From assembly GCA_003647435.1 (NCBI GenBank), contig QMMV01000152.1, positions 1 through 5,621 on the forward strand: DNA of 5,621 bases, read 5' to 3'. Both the position numbers and the translations under genes were made by a program. The DNA is from Deltaproteobacteria bacterium (lineage in GTDB: Bacteria; Desulfobacterota; Desulfobacteria; Desulfobacterales; C00003060). Shown piece after piece: positions 1 through 5,266 of the stretch (the stretch's first letter is position 1; each line of letters begins with the position of its first letter). The notes beneath the pieces are model-generated. The model did not search any database, was not told where the DNA came from, and was given only the letters and a program-made list of their open reading frames with translations.

Positions 1-120
1 AAACAGACATACGGAGCGGACAGGCCATCCGATTGGAGACTGGCTCACTGTCTGAGTTTGAGACGGTCTCCAATCGGATGGCCTGTCCGCAATAATATTT
101 TCAAAAAGCTAAACTGATAC
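1..120 (-). mobile_element. Miniature inverted-repeat element, copy A (cut by window edge)
   Basis: This is a non-coding element present in several copies in the window. Read on the minus strand it starts with GTATCAGTTTAG at 120, runs through an AT-rich stretch (TTTTTGAAAATATTATTG), a perfect 25-bp hairpin (16-40 with 66-90), and then the right-end sequence CCGTATGTCTGTTT. Comparison with copy B shows that about 22 bases of the right end, including the terminal GTTAC, lie outside the window, so the full copy would be about 142 bp. It begins 20 bases past the stop codon of the regulator gene. No transposase is encoded, so it would need one supplied in trans. Its arms are perfectly paired, unlike those of copy B. 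The target duplication cannot be checked because one flank is missing. Confidence 0.8.
16..90. repeat. Perfect 25-bp inverted repeat with 25-nt loop inside copy A
   Basis: The left arm is 16-40 (begins GCGGACAGGCC, ends TTGGAGAC) and the right arm is its exact reverse complement at 66-90. The loop (41-65) contains GTCT and GAGAC words that echo the inner ends of the arms. Pairing stops at 15/91, which marks the arm boundary. As RNA or single-stranded DNA this would be an extremely stable hairpin. On the minus strand a T-rich stretch follows about a dozen bases after the stem, so it could also end transcription of the regulator gene, but the distance makes it a poor classical terminator. Confidence 0.9.
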
Positions 121-139
121 AACTATTTTAGCCTACCCC

Positions 140-730
140 TTAACAAATTTCTTCAACCCATAAGAGCTTAGTTTCAGGTACATTCAGCCGAGCTATCTTT
201 TCAGAAATATATTTCTTTGAGTCCGTCGATGTGACTATAATCCTGTCATAATTTAGTGAATTCAACACTGAGGTATCCCTGATCGTTTGGCCTAAAAATT
301 TTTCTCCCGATCTTCCATCATCCACAATAGCAATCATTTTCAGTGCTGTTTCCTGAAGAGATATATATGCAATCTCAGAAAGGTCCTCAGCTCCATAGAG
401 CACAACGTTTCGGACCCCTTCCTCTTCCATGGCGCGAAATAGCACCTTCAGCTTCTTCCTCGCCGTTTTGTAAAAATTGAAGGAGTATTGAATAAATTCG
501 TAGGTGAGCCTGGACTTTTCAGCAAGGCCCGTCGGGGTAAGCATGTACCTGAGGCGATTCTTTGGTACGGTGGTGATCTTCAAGTAGCCCTTCCGTGCAA
601 GACGCTTGATGAAAGAATTTACCAACCCGAGAGAAATGTTGAGTTCGGATGCCAGCTTCCGCTGTGTATAGCTTGCATCCTTTTCAATTTCCTCAAGGAG
701 GCGAAGGGCATAGATGTCGCGATGGTCCAT
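140..730 (-). CDS. Winged helix-turn-helix regulator with Rossmann-like C-terminal domain
   Basis: A 196-residue predicted DNA-binding regulator. Residues about 1-70 form a MarR/Lrp-like winged helix: the helix-turn-helix is around residues 21-45 (TQRKLASELNISLGLVNSFI) and the wing is KITTVPKNRLRYMLTPTG. A helical linker follows (about 70-105), then a Rossmann-like segment (VVLYGAEDLSEIAYISLQETALKM, then IAIVDDG) resembling the N-terminal nucleotide-binding domain of sugar-modifying enzymes. The usual GAG turn is GAE here, so nucleotide binding is doubtful. From memory, proteins of this architecture occur beside exopolysaccharide clusters in Desulfobacterota; no such cluster is in view. I chose the ATG at 728-730 because GAGG (736-739 on the plus strand as CCTC) sits 5 bases upstream and the family begins with MD-RDIYALRLL. 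An upstream in-frame start at 811 would add 27 unconserved residues and run across the putative promoter. The gene is monocistronic between two inverted element copies. Confidence 0.82.
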   Translation of the reverse strand: MDHRDIYALRLLEEIEKDASYTQRKLASELNISLGLVNSFIKRLARKGYLKITTVPKNRLRYMLTPTGLAEKSRLTYEFIQYSFNFYKTARKKLKVLFRAMEEEGVRNVVLYGAEDLSEIAYISLQETALKMIAIVDDGRSGEKFLGQTIRDTSVLNSLNYDRIIVTSTDSKKYISEKIARLNVPETKLLWVEEIC

Positions 731-736
731 ATGTAC

Positions 737-757
737 CTCACTAAACCTGTGAGTGAG
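737..757 (-). promoter_or_regulatory. Inverted repeat overlapping the regulator's ribosome binding site
   Basis: On the minus strand CTCACT and AGTGAG are separated by 9 bases, and the second arm runs into the GAGG Shine-Dalgarno 5 bases before the ATG. If it folds in the mRNA the ribosome binding site would be partly hidden; as DNA it could be an operator. The six-base stem is short, so this is a candidate only. Confidence 0.3.
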
Positions 758-759
758 AT

Positions 760-774
760 GTTCAATCTCTGAAC
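760..774. promoter_or_regulatory. Palindrome GTTCA-N5-TGAAC, candidate operator
   Basis: A perfect 5+5 palindrome (GTTCA, 5-base spacer, TGAAC) lies just downstream of the candidate -10 region of the regulator gene. It fits the position and size of a winged-helix dimer site, which would suggest autoregulation. This is inferred from position and symmetry only. Confidence 0.3.
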
Positions 775-776
775 AC

Positions 777-808
777 CTTATATGAACCTGCCGCCGGCCA
801 CTTGTCAA
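777..808 (-). promoter_or_regulatory. Candidate sigma-70 promoter of the regulator gene
   Basis: On the minus strand a perfect -35 box TTGACA (803-808 as TGTCAA) is followed by CATATAAG. The 5/6 match TATAAG (777-782) gives a long 20-base spacer, and the poorer CATATA (779-784) gives 18 bases. The 9-mer TATAAGGTG on this strand occurs here (774-782) and again upstream at 835-843, next to copy B, so a second start or a repeated binding word is possible. The -35 is convincing, the -10 is not. Confidence 0.45.
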
Positions 809-853
809 CAATAAAATAACGAACCCACGTTTCGCACCTTATAACGATTCGTC

Positions 854-1125
854 GTATCAGTTTAGATTTTTGAAAATATTAGTGCAGATAGGACATCCGA
901 CTGGAGACTGGCTCACTGTCTGAGAGCATTAGTGAGCGTTGAGGAAAAACAGTAGGGTGGATATTCCTCCTTGACGATAACTGATATTGTGACCGAATGG
1001 AGCTTATTTGAACTTCTAAGCGCTGTTTTTTCTTTACGCTCAGTTAGGCTCGAGTTTGAGACGGTCTCCAATCGGATGGCCTGTCCGTTCCGTATGTCTG
1101 TTTTTTAAAAGAGCTAAAGTGTTAC
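854..1125 (+). mobile_element. Miniature inverted-repeat element, copy B (complete, 272 bp)
   Basis: This is a complete copy in plus orientation. The left end is GTATCAGTTTAG (854) and the right end, read inward on the minus strand, is GTAACACTTTAG (1125): 10 of 12 positions match, giving imperfect terminal inverted repeats. It is flanked by GATTCGTC (846-853) and AATTCGTC (1126-1133), a 7-of-8 direct repeat that looks like an aged 8-bp target duplication. GTAA-type ends with 8-bp duplications are typical of the IS66 family, so mobilisation by an IS66-type transposase is a reasonable guess. Internally it carries the hairpin arms seen in copy A (884-908 and 1064-1088). The left arm has four differences from the copy A arm. 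A 126-bp insert in the loop separates the arms by 155 bases. It has no coding capacity. It sits between the start of the regulator gene and the 3' end of efp. Confidence 0.82.
925..1050. mobile_element. Second small inverted-repeat element nested in copy B
   Basis: Copy A reads CTGAG directly into TTTGAGACGG in its loop. Copy B has about 130 extra bases at exactly that point. The extra DNA starts AGCATTAGTGAGCG and ends CGCTCAGTTAGGCT. The first and last 28 bases pair as inverted repeats at 22 of 28 positions (925-952 with 1023-1050), including TGAGCGT and AAAAACAG blocks. The flanks are TGAG and CGAG, consistent with a 3-4 bp duplication. It is therefore best read as a separate non-autonomous element that jumped into the loop. 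No ORF or family match is visible. Confidence 0.65.
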
Positions 1126-1222
1126 AATTCGTCTAAGCAGAACAACTTTCTGAGGTGGCGGGTGACTATTTTCGCTGAAATAGGAGGGATGCTCGCTGAA
1201 CGAAGTGAACTCTGCAAACAGC

Positions 1223-1783
1223 TTATTTTGCTCTTTCCACGTAAGTGCCGCTGCGCGTATCCACCTTCACGCGATCCCCCACATTTAGAAAGATGGGCAC
1301 AGACACCACTGCACCGGTCTCCAGGGTCGCAGGCTTGGTTGCCTTGCTCGCCGTGTCGCCTTTCACGCCGGGTTCGGTATCCGTGATGGTAAGTTCCACA
1401 AAGATAGGCAGCTCGATACCAATCGGCTCACTGTTGAAAAAAAGGACGTTTACCGTTGTGTTTTCGGGGAGGAAAAGTCGGCTTTCGCCAATATGCTCTT
1501 TTCTCAGAAAGATCTGATCATAGGTCTCGTTGTCCATAAAACAATAGTTATCGCCATCCCTGTAAAGATATTGCATCTGTTTTTCCTGAATGTCCGGCCT
1601 GCCGACTTTTTCCCCTGAGCGGAACGTCTGATCCAGGACCCGCCCTGTAAGCATGTTCTTCAACTTGGTGCGCACAAATGCACCACCTTTGCCAGGCTTT
1701 ACATGTAAAAAGTCCACAATCTCAAAGGGCTTGCCGTCTACTTCTATTTTCAGGCCTTTTTTAAAATCTGAGGTACTGTACAT
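1223..1783 (-). CDS. efp: Translation elongation factor P
   Basis: EF-P binds ribosomes stalled on consecutive prolines, between the P and E sites, and promotes peptide bond formation. The 186-residue length matches the family (E. coli 188). The N-terminal KOW-like barrel begins MYSTSDFKKGLKIEVDGKPF and carries the conserved loop HVKPGKGGAFVRTKLKN. Lys32 at its tip is the position modified in many bacteria; which modification applies here cannot be told. Two OB-fold barrels follow (about 66-125 and 128-186), ending with the typical VKVDTRSGTYVERAK. The ATG at 1783 is the family start. A GGAGG (1798-1802 as CCTCC) lies 14 bases upstream, rather far, so the ribosome site is only fair. In many Desulfobacterota efp follows aroQ. 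Here a dehydroquinase-like gene is upstream, but about 165 bases including an element fragment separate them. I found no convincing promoter or terminator. Confidence 0.97.
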   Translation of the reverse strand: MYSTSDFKKGLKIEVDGKPFEIVDFLHVKPGKGGAFVRTKLKNMLTGRVLDQTFRSGEKVGRPDIQEKQMQYLYRDGDNYCFMDNETYDQIFLRKEHIGESRLFLPENTTVNVLFFNSEPIGIELPIFVELTITDTEPGVKGDTASKATKPATLETGAVVSVPIFLNVGDRVKVDTRSGTYVERAK

Positions 1784-1906
1784 AGCTTTTTATATAACCT
1801 CCAATCTGAACTTGGTGTAATAAAAGACTGCCCCACATATCTTATATTTTCAATGGGTTGTAGAAATTCCGAACATTTGATTCGTAACAATTCAGTCAAT
1901 CATACA

Positions 1907-1952
1907 AGTTTGAGCTCATTGGGTCTGTTGTTTGAAAGAGCTAAGGTGTTAC
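1907..1952 (+). mobile_element. Right-end fragment of the miniature element, copy C
   Basis: Positions 1923-1952 match the right end of copy B (1096-1125) at 27 of 30 bases, ending GAGCTAAGGTGTTAC. The upstream word AGTTTGAG (1907-1914) may be a remnant of the loop edge. No left end is visible, and the DNA between 1784 and 1906 shows no clear similarity to the element. The terminal GTTAC overlaps the stop codon of the upstream minus-strand gene: its TAA is formed by element bases. The copy is either truncated or heavily decayed. No target duplication was found. Confidence 0.6.
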
Positions 1953-2698
1953 TTACATTGCAATCTTGTCTCTTCACCACTCATATTTGCTGCCGCATGC
2001 ACCGCCATGGTATATGTCTCTTTTCCGAAACCAGCAAGTTGGGCTGTCACCGCTCCTGTAATCAGGGGCTTTTTGCCAAATGCCCCCTGACGGTTAATAT
2101 TTGAAACATGAACTTCGATAACCGGAGCAGATACCTTCAGAAGTGCGTCCCGGATAAGGACGCTCGTATAAGTATACGCCCCGGGGTCTATGATCAGGAC
2201 ATCATAGCTGTCTCCGGCATCACGTATCTGTTCGGCAAGCTTTTCTTCATCGCCTGACTGAAACGTATCTGCCTTCATCCCCAACTCTCTTGCCGTGGCC
2301 CTGATCTCTTTTTCAATCTCCTCAAATGAAACATGAGCAAATAGGCTTTGCTCCTGCCCGGTGCCGGAATTTCGACAGTTGCCGTATATTACAAGTATTT
2401 TCTTTTCCTTTTCCGGTCCTGGGTGCAGCATTTTTTTTCTCTTTGAAATGGCTTCTTTCCACAGTTCAAGTTCTGAGAGGATTTTCGCTGCCCGCAACTT
2501 GCTGCTGTCCCCCGTATTTTCTCCAAGTCTTTTTTCAAGACCCTTTAGTGCTTGCCGCAGATCGTCCCGTTCCGGCTCCAGGGCAATGAGTTCCCTGTAT
2601 ATCTCAAGGGCTTTATTCAGAAAACCCTGTTTCTCGTACAGCCTTGCAAGCGTGACTGTCGGCTCAAGCTCTGCTGTTTTGCCGCTTTCTATTTCCAC
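1949..2698 (-). CDS. TPR segment fused to a catalytically degenerate type II dehydroquinase domain
   Basis: A 249-residue two-part protein. Residues about 14-58 form one clear TPR-like helix pair (TLARLYEKQGFLNKALEIYRELIALEP) plus a following helix; 60-98 is a charged helical linker. Residues 100-238 follow the whole length of type II 3-dehydroquinate dehydratase (AroQ): ILVIYG, an FEEIEKEI helix, FQSGDEEKLAEQI, DPGAYTYTSVLIRDAL, SAPVIEVHVSN and a GFG turn. By motif alignment to the M. tuberculosis enzyme, catalytic Tyr24 is Phe120, Arg19 is Gln115, Asn12 is Cys108, Asn75 is Asp171, His81 is Tyr177 and Arg112 is Gly208. Glu195, His197 and Ser199 are kept. It should therefore not dehydrate dehydroquinate; a binding or scaffold role is possible. 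The start is GTG with GGAG 8 bases upstream; no other standard start lies between it and the ftsB stop. It lies 78 bases after ftsB, probably in the same operon. The stop codon comes from element copy C. It could be annotated simply as AroQ or as a TPR protein. Confidence 0.85.
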   Translation of the reverse strand: MEIESGKTAELEPTVTLARLYEKQGFLNKALEIYRELIALEPERDDLRQALKGLEKRLGENTGDSSKLRAAKILSELELWKEAISKRKKMLHPGPEKEKKILVIYGNCRNSGTGQEQSLFAHVSFEEIEKEIRATARELGMKADTFQSGDEEKLAEQIRDAGDSYDVLIIDPGAYTYTSVLIRDALLKVSAPVIEVHVSNINRQGAFGKKPLITGAVTAQLAGFGKETYTMAVHAAANMSGEETRLQCK

Positions 2699-2706
2699 TC
2701 GAACAA

Positions 2707-2710
2707 CTCC
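2707..2710 (-). promoter_or_regulatory. Ribosome binding site supporting the GTG start at 2698
   Basis: GGAG on the minus strand stands 8 bases before GTG (2696-2698). The reading frame is open for 26 further codons upstream, back to the ftsB stop, but holds no ATG, GTG or TTG, so this site decides the start. Confidence 0.6.
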
Positions 2711-2776
2711 GCAACGAGCAATGTCGTTAGCTAAGACTCCGTTAGATGAAGGAGCAAGTTCATTTGTTGCTGGAGA

Positions 2777-3061
2777 TTACCTGTTTTTCTTTCGAAGGAT
2801 AACCACTTCGTCTTTTCTTATCATCCCCAGATCAGTTCTTGCAATATTTTCCAGAAAGCCAACATCATTTTTCAGGCGCTGGATGAGGAGCCGGAGGGTA
2901 TCGTTTTCTTTCTGAAGCGCCAGGTTTTCCGTGCGCAAGCGATCCCTTTCGAGTCTGAGCTGATAAAGGTCAACCGCCCCTCGCTTGCTCAAACCAATGA
3001 CAAATAAGAAAGCGTATAAAATCAGGATGCCAAGCGCTATAAGAATTCTCTTCCTGGTCAT
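2777..3061 (-). CDS. ftsB: FtsB/DivIC-type septum formation initiator
   Basis: A 94-residue bitopic division protein. In the division complex FtsB pairs with FtsL and FtsQ and links the divisome to septal peptidoglycan synthesis. Residues 1-5 are basic (MTRKR), 6-24 are one membrane helix (ILIALGILILYAFLFVIGL), and about 32-68 form a coiled coil rich in Leu, Glu and Arg (LRLERDRLRTENLALQKEND). The family's C-terminal motif follows: ENIARTDLGMIRKDEVVIL, close to the usual AR-x-x-LGM-x-x-x-x-E. The length is normal. The start lies 9 bases after the murJ stop, with a modest GGAAG 13 bases upstream inside murJ, so translation may be coupled to murJ. The stop codon is in frame with the next gene. 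DivIC-family proteins are short and diverged, so the name ftsB is by architecture and motif. Confidence 0.9.
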   Translation of the reverse strand: MTRKRILIALGILILYAFLFVIGLSKRGAVDLYQLRLERDRLRTENLALQKENDTLRLLIQRLKNDVGFLENIARTDLGMIRKDEVVILRKKNR

Positions 3062-3070
3062 AAGAATGGA

Positions 3071-4648
3071 TCAACTTCCAGTTCTTTTCCCAAGCCCCGC
3101 CTTTATCATGTCAATCACAGGCCTCAACTCGCCGCATTTGAAAAGAGAGGCAGAGGTAGCATAAACCACACAACCCGCTATAACGCTTCCCCCAATCAAG
3201 GCTAACAGATACCAGGTACTTTGGTTACATATCGGGGCTGACCATACCCATACGACCGCAATTATACTTCCCATCACAGTTGCGGAAGCCACCGATTTAA
3301 ATATTGATAGAAGCACTTCGTAAGCGCAGATGCCACCTAATCGCCTCCTTAAGGCCGCGAGAAGAAGCACAAGGTTCACACCGGAAGAGAGCGATGTTGC
3401 GAGGGCCAACCCCGCGTGCCGCATCGGTTTCATAAGTAAGATACTCAAGAGAATGTTTAGAAGAAGGGAAACTATGGCAATCTTGACCGGTGTCATTGTA
3501 TCCTGCAGTGAATAAAATGTCGCAACTACAATTCGTACCCCTGAGAAAGCCCATAAGCCAAGAGCATAGTAAAAAAGGGCTTCAGCCGTCAACCGTGTTG
3601 TTGTTGCATCAAATGAGCCTCTTTGAAAGAGCAGGCGCACGATAGGTTCCCTCAGGATTATCAAGCCTATCATGGCAGGGATAGATATGAAAAATACCAG
3701 CTTCAGGGCATATGAAAATGACTCCCGCAGCCCATCTATATCTCCTATAGCCGCCTGCCTCGACAAACTGGGCAGGACAGCGGTCGCGAGGGCAATTGCA
3801 AAGACACCAAGGGGAAATTGTACTAACCGATCCGCATAATAGAGATATGAGACGCTTCCTTCCGGCAGCAATGAGGCAAGCAATGTTCCGACAAGGATGT
3901 TGATCTGGTAGACGGCTGCTCCAAAGACAGCCGGCGTCATCAACACTGCAATACGCTTTATGGCGGCATGGTAAAGGGGTCTGGCGATCCGCAGGCAGAA
4001 GCCTTTTCGAATGAGAAAAGGGATCTGAAGCCCGAGCTGCAGGCAGCCCCCGATTATTACACCGATAGCAAGACCGAGAGAGGGTTTTGCCAGGTGGTTT
4101 GAAAAAAGCAATACAGAGCCGATCATGGCAACGTTTAGCAACACCGGTGCTAAAGCAGGGGCTGCAAAGTGACCCAGAGAATTTAGGATCCCCATAGAGA
4201 GCGCAACCAGGCCAATGAAAAATATGTACGGAAACATGACTCGTGTCAGAAGGACAGTCAATTCGTACTTTCCTGGCGATGCAAGGAAACCCGGGGCAAT
4301 AATCCTGACAATGAGAGGTGCCAAAAGGATGCCCACCACACTGCCTGCCGCAAGAATCAACGCAAGAAGCCACCATGCAGACCTGGCCAGACCGAAGGCC
4401 TCATCACGCCCACCTTTATAAAGGTGTTCCGTAAAAACGGGAATAAAGGCAGCCGTCAGTGATCCCTCAGCAAAGAGGCGACGCAGAAGATTTGGAATTC
4501 TGAAGGCTACAAAAAAAGCGTCGGCAGAAAGTCCCGCTCCGAAGAACCAGGCTATGACCATATCCCGCAAAAATCCGAGGATACGGCTTGACAGCGTTGC
4601 TGTACTGACCACACCCGCTGCTTTTGTAACATGAGCGGTTTCAGACAT
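3071..4648 (-). CDS. murJ: Lipid II flippase MurJ (MviN family)
   Basis: A 525-residue inner-membrane flippase that moves lipid II to the periplasmic side for peptidoglycan synthesis. It is predicted to have about 14 membrane helices, as in the family. The signature N-terminus is intact: SSRILGFLRD, FFGAGLSADAFFVAFRIPN, LLRRLFAEGSLTAAFIPVF. By alignment to E. coli MurJ, the functionally important residues Arg18, Arg24, Asp39, Arg52 and Arg270 are Arg22, Arg28, Asp43, Arg56 and Arg274 (in YYADRLVQFP), so the central cavity looks functional. Further family blocks are LAPVLLN, PSLSRQAA and FYSLQDTMTPVKIA. The ATG at 4648 fits the family start (TKAAGVVSTATLSSR); there is no good Shine-Dalgarno before it. 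It is divergent from rpsT across 124 bases and is the first gene of the minus-strand block with ftsB 9 bases downstream. I did not find a clear promoter for it. Confidence 0.97.
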   Translation of the reverse strand: MSETAHVTKAAGVVSTATLSSRILGFLRDMVIAWFFGAGLSADAFFVAFRIPNLLRRLFAEGSLTAAFIPVFTEHLYKGGRDEAFGLARSAWWLLALILAAGSVVGILLAPLIVRIIAPGFLASPGKYELTVLLTRVMFPYIFFIGLVALSMGILNSLGHFAAPALAPVLLNVAMIGSVLLFSNHLAKPSLGLAIGVIIGGCLQLGLQIPFLIRKGFCLRIARPLYHAAIKRIAVLMTPAVFGAAVYQINILVGTLLASLLPEGSVSYLYYADRLVQFPLGVFAIALATAVLPSLSRQAAIGDIDGLRESFSYALKLVFFISIPAMIGLIILREPIVRLLFQRGSFDATTTRLTAEALFYYALGLWAFSGVRIVVATFYSLQDTMTPVKIAIVSLLLNILLSILLMKPMRHAGLALATSLSSGVNLVLLLAALRRRLGGICAYEVLLSIFKSVASATVMGSIIAVVWVWSAPICNQSTWYLLALIGGSVIAGCVVYATSASLFKCGELRPVIDMIKAGLGKRTGS

Positions 4649-4696
4649 GAAAATTAAGTTAGCATGTTTTGACTATGGCAGTCTACTTTGAGAAAG

Positions 4697-4738
4697 AATT
4701 CTGTGGTTGACAAATTCTGTGAGATTGATATTTATAAA
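4697..4738 (+). promoter_or_regulatory. rpsT promoter with direct repeats around the -35 box
   Basis: A perfect TTGACA (4707-4712) is followed after 16 bases by TATTTA (4729-4734); the better TATAAA (4733-4738) would need a 20-base spacer. The 9-mer AATTCTGTG occurs at 4697-4705 and again at 4713-4721, exactly flanking the -35 box with a 16-base period. That arrangement could bind a regulator or be chance. The leader from here to the start codon is short (about 30 bases). Confidence 0.55.
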
Positions 4739-4772
4739 CCTGACAAAAGCTCAGAAAGGAGAAAAAATCGCT

Positions 4773-5039
4773 TTGGCAACGCACAGATCGGCCATCAAGA
4801 GGGCCAGGCAAAATAAAATAAGATACCTTCGCAACAAGTCGGTTCGCACACGGATAAAGAATCTGATTAAGTCTGTCAACGCTGCCATCGAGGAACAGTC
4901 TGCGGAAAAGGCCAGGGCCTCGCTGGCCGCGGCTATTCCTGTCATTCAGAAAGCAGCTAAAAAAGGGGTTATTCATCGTAAGAATGCTTCCAGAAAGATA
5001 TCCCGTCTGACCAGACGGGTCAACGCGATCGCTTTATGA
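4773..5039 (+). CDS. rpsT: 30S ribosomal protein S20, UUG start
   Basis: An 88-residue protein that binds 16S rRNA early in 30S assembly (E. coli S20 has 87 residues). The N-terminus MATHRSAIKRARQNK-x-RYLRN is the family signature (typically MA-x-x-KSA-KRARQ), followed by the long basic helices with AIEEQSAEKARASL, IQKAAKKGVIHRKNASRKISRL and a short tail. The start is TTG at 4773-4775, with AAAGGAG (4755-4761) 11 bases upstream. An in-frame TTG at 4707 would add 22 residues but is itself the -35 box, so it is rejected. E. coli rpsT also begins with UUG, and weak initiation there takes part in autogenous control; the same could apply here. Divergent from murJ. No clear terminator follows. Confidence 0.96.
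   Translation: MATHRSAIKRARQNKIRYLRNKSVRTRIKNLIKSVNAAIEEQSAEKARASLAAAIPVIQKAAKKGVIHRKNASRKISRLTRRVNAIAL
5002..5019 (+). other. Perfect 8-bp hairpin inside the 3' end of rpsT
   Basis: CCCGTCTG and CAGACGGG are separated by two bases, so the mRNA could form a seven-pair stem with a four-base GACC loop. It encodes the Ser-Arg-Leu-Thr-Arg-Arg-Val stretch near the S20 C-terminus and ends about 20 bases before the stop. No T-run follows, so it is not a classical terminator. It may protect the mRNA 3' end or slow the ribosome, or be chance. Confidence 0.45.
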
Positions 5040-5129
5040 TCGGACTGCCTCAGAATTTCTATAACTCACTGGGATTATAGCTATTCATTTGCGCCGTTGC
5101 AGCTTCAATCAGGGAATGATCGAATATTG

Positions 5130-5214
5130 GTATCAGTTTAGATTTTTGAAAATATTATTGCGGATAGGCCTGTCCGTTCCGTATGCCTGGTTTTTAAAAG
5201 AGCTAAGGTGTTAC
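5130..5214 (+). mobile_element. Miniature inverted-repeat element, copy D (85-bp core form)
   Basis: Both ends are present: GTATCAGTTTAG at 5130, with an AT-rich block identical to that in copy B through TGAAAATATTA, and GAGCTAAGGTGTTAC at 5214. The long hairpin arms are missing: CGGATAGGCC joins directly to TGTCCGTTCCGTATG, leaving the short near-palindrome CGGATAGGCCTGTCCG. This is what is expected if everything between the two GGCC words of copy A were removed, or if the arms were later acquired. No target duplication is visible in the flanks (GAATATTG against GGACAAAA). It lies 90 bases after rpsT. Confidence 0.8.
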
Positions 5215-5266
5215 GGACAAAATAAAAATCCTTTGGTGCCCATTATGAGCGCAAGCTTCGCTACGT

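Noticed and set aside
1..1125. CRISPR-like repeats suggested by the recurring hairpin sequence
   Set aside because: The copies are inverted, irregularly spaced and have element-like ends; there are no regular spacers and no cas genes.
1126..1222. Terminator for efp between its stop and copy B
   Set aside because: Only direct repeats (CGCTGAA twice, GAAC twice) were found, no convincing stem followed by a T-run on the minus strand.
2361..2915. Plus-strand open frame of 184 codons opposite the TPR gene and ftsB
   Set aside because: Low-complexity Ser/Phe/Arg-rich translation typical of an antisense shadow; both genes on the other strand are well supported.
3609..4376. Long open frame (255 codons) on the minus strand inside murJ
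   Set aside because: It overlaps murJ in another frame, is rich in Cys, Pro and Arg, and resembles no known protein; murJ is intact and conserved across the region.
4707..4772. Upstream TTG as an earlier start of S20
   Set aside because: It is the -35 box of the probable promoter, and the extra 22 residues do not belong to the S20 family.
5059..5080. CTATAA/TTATAG inverted repeat as the rpsT terminator
   Set aside because: The stem is six AT-rich pairs with a 10-base loop and there is no T-run directly after it.
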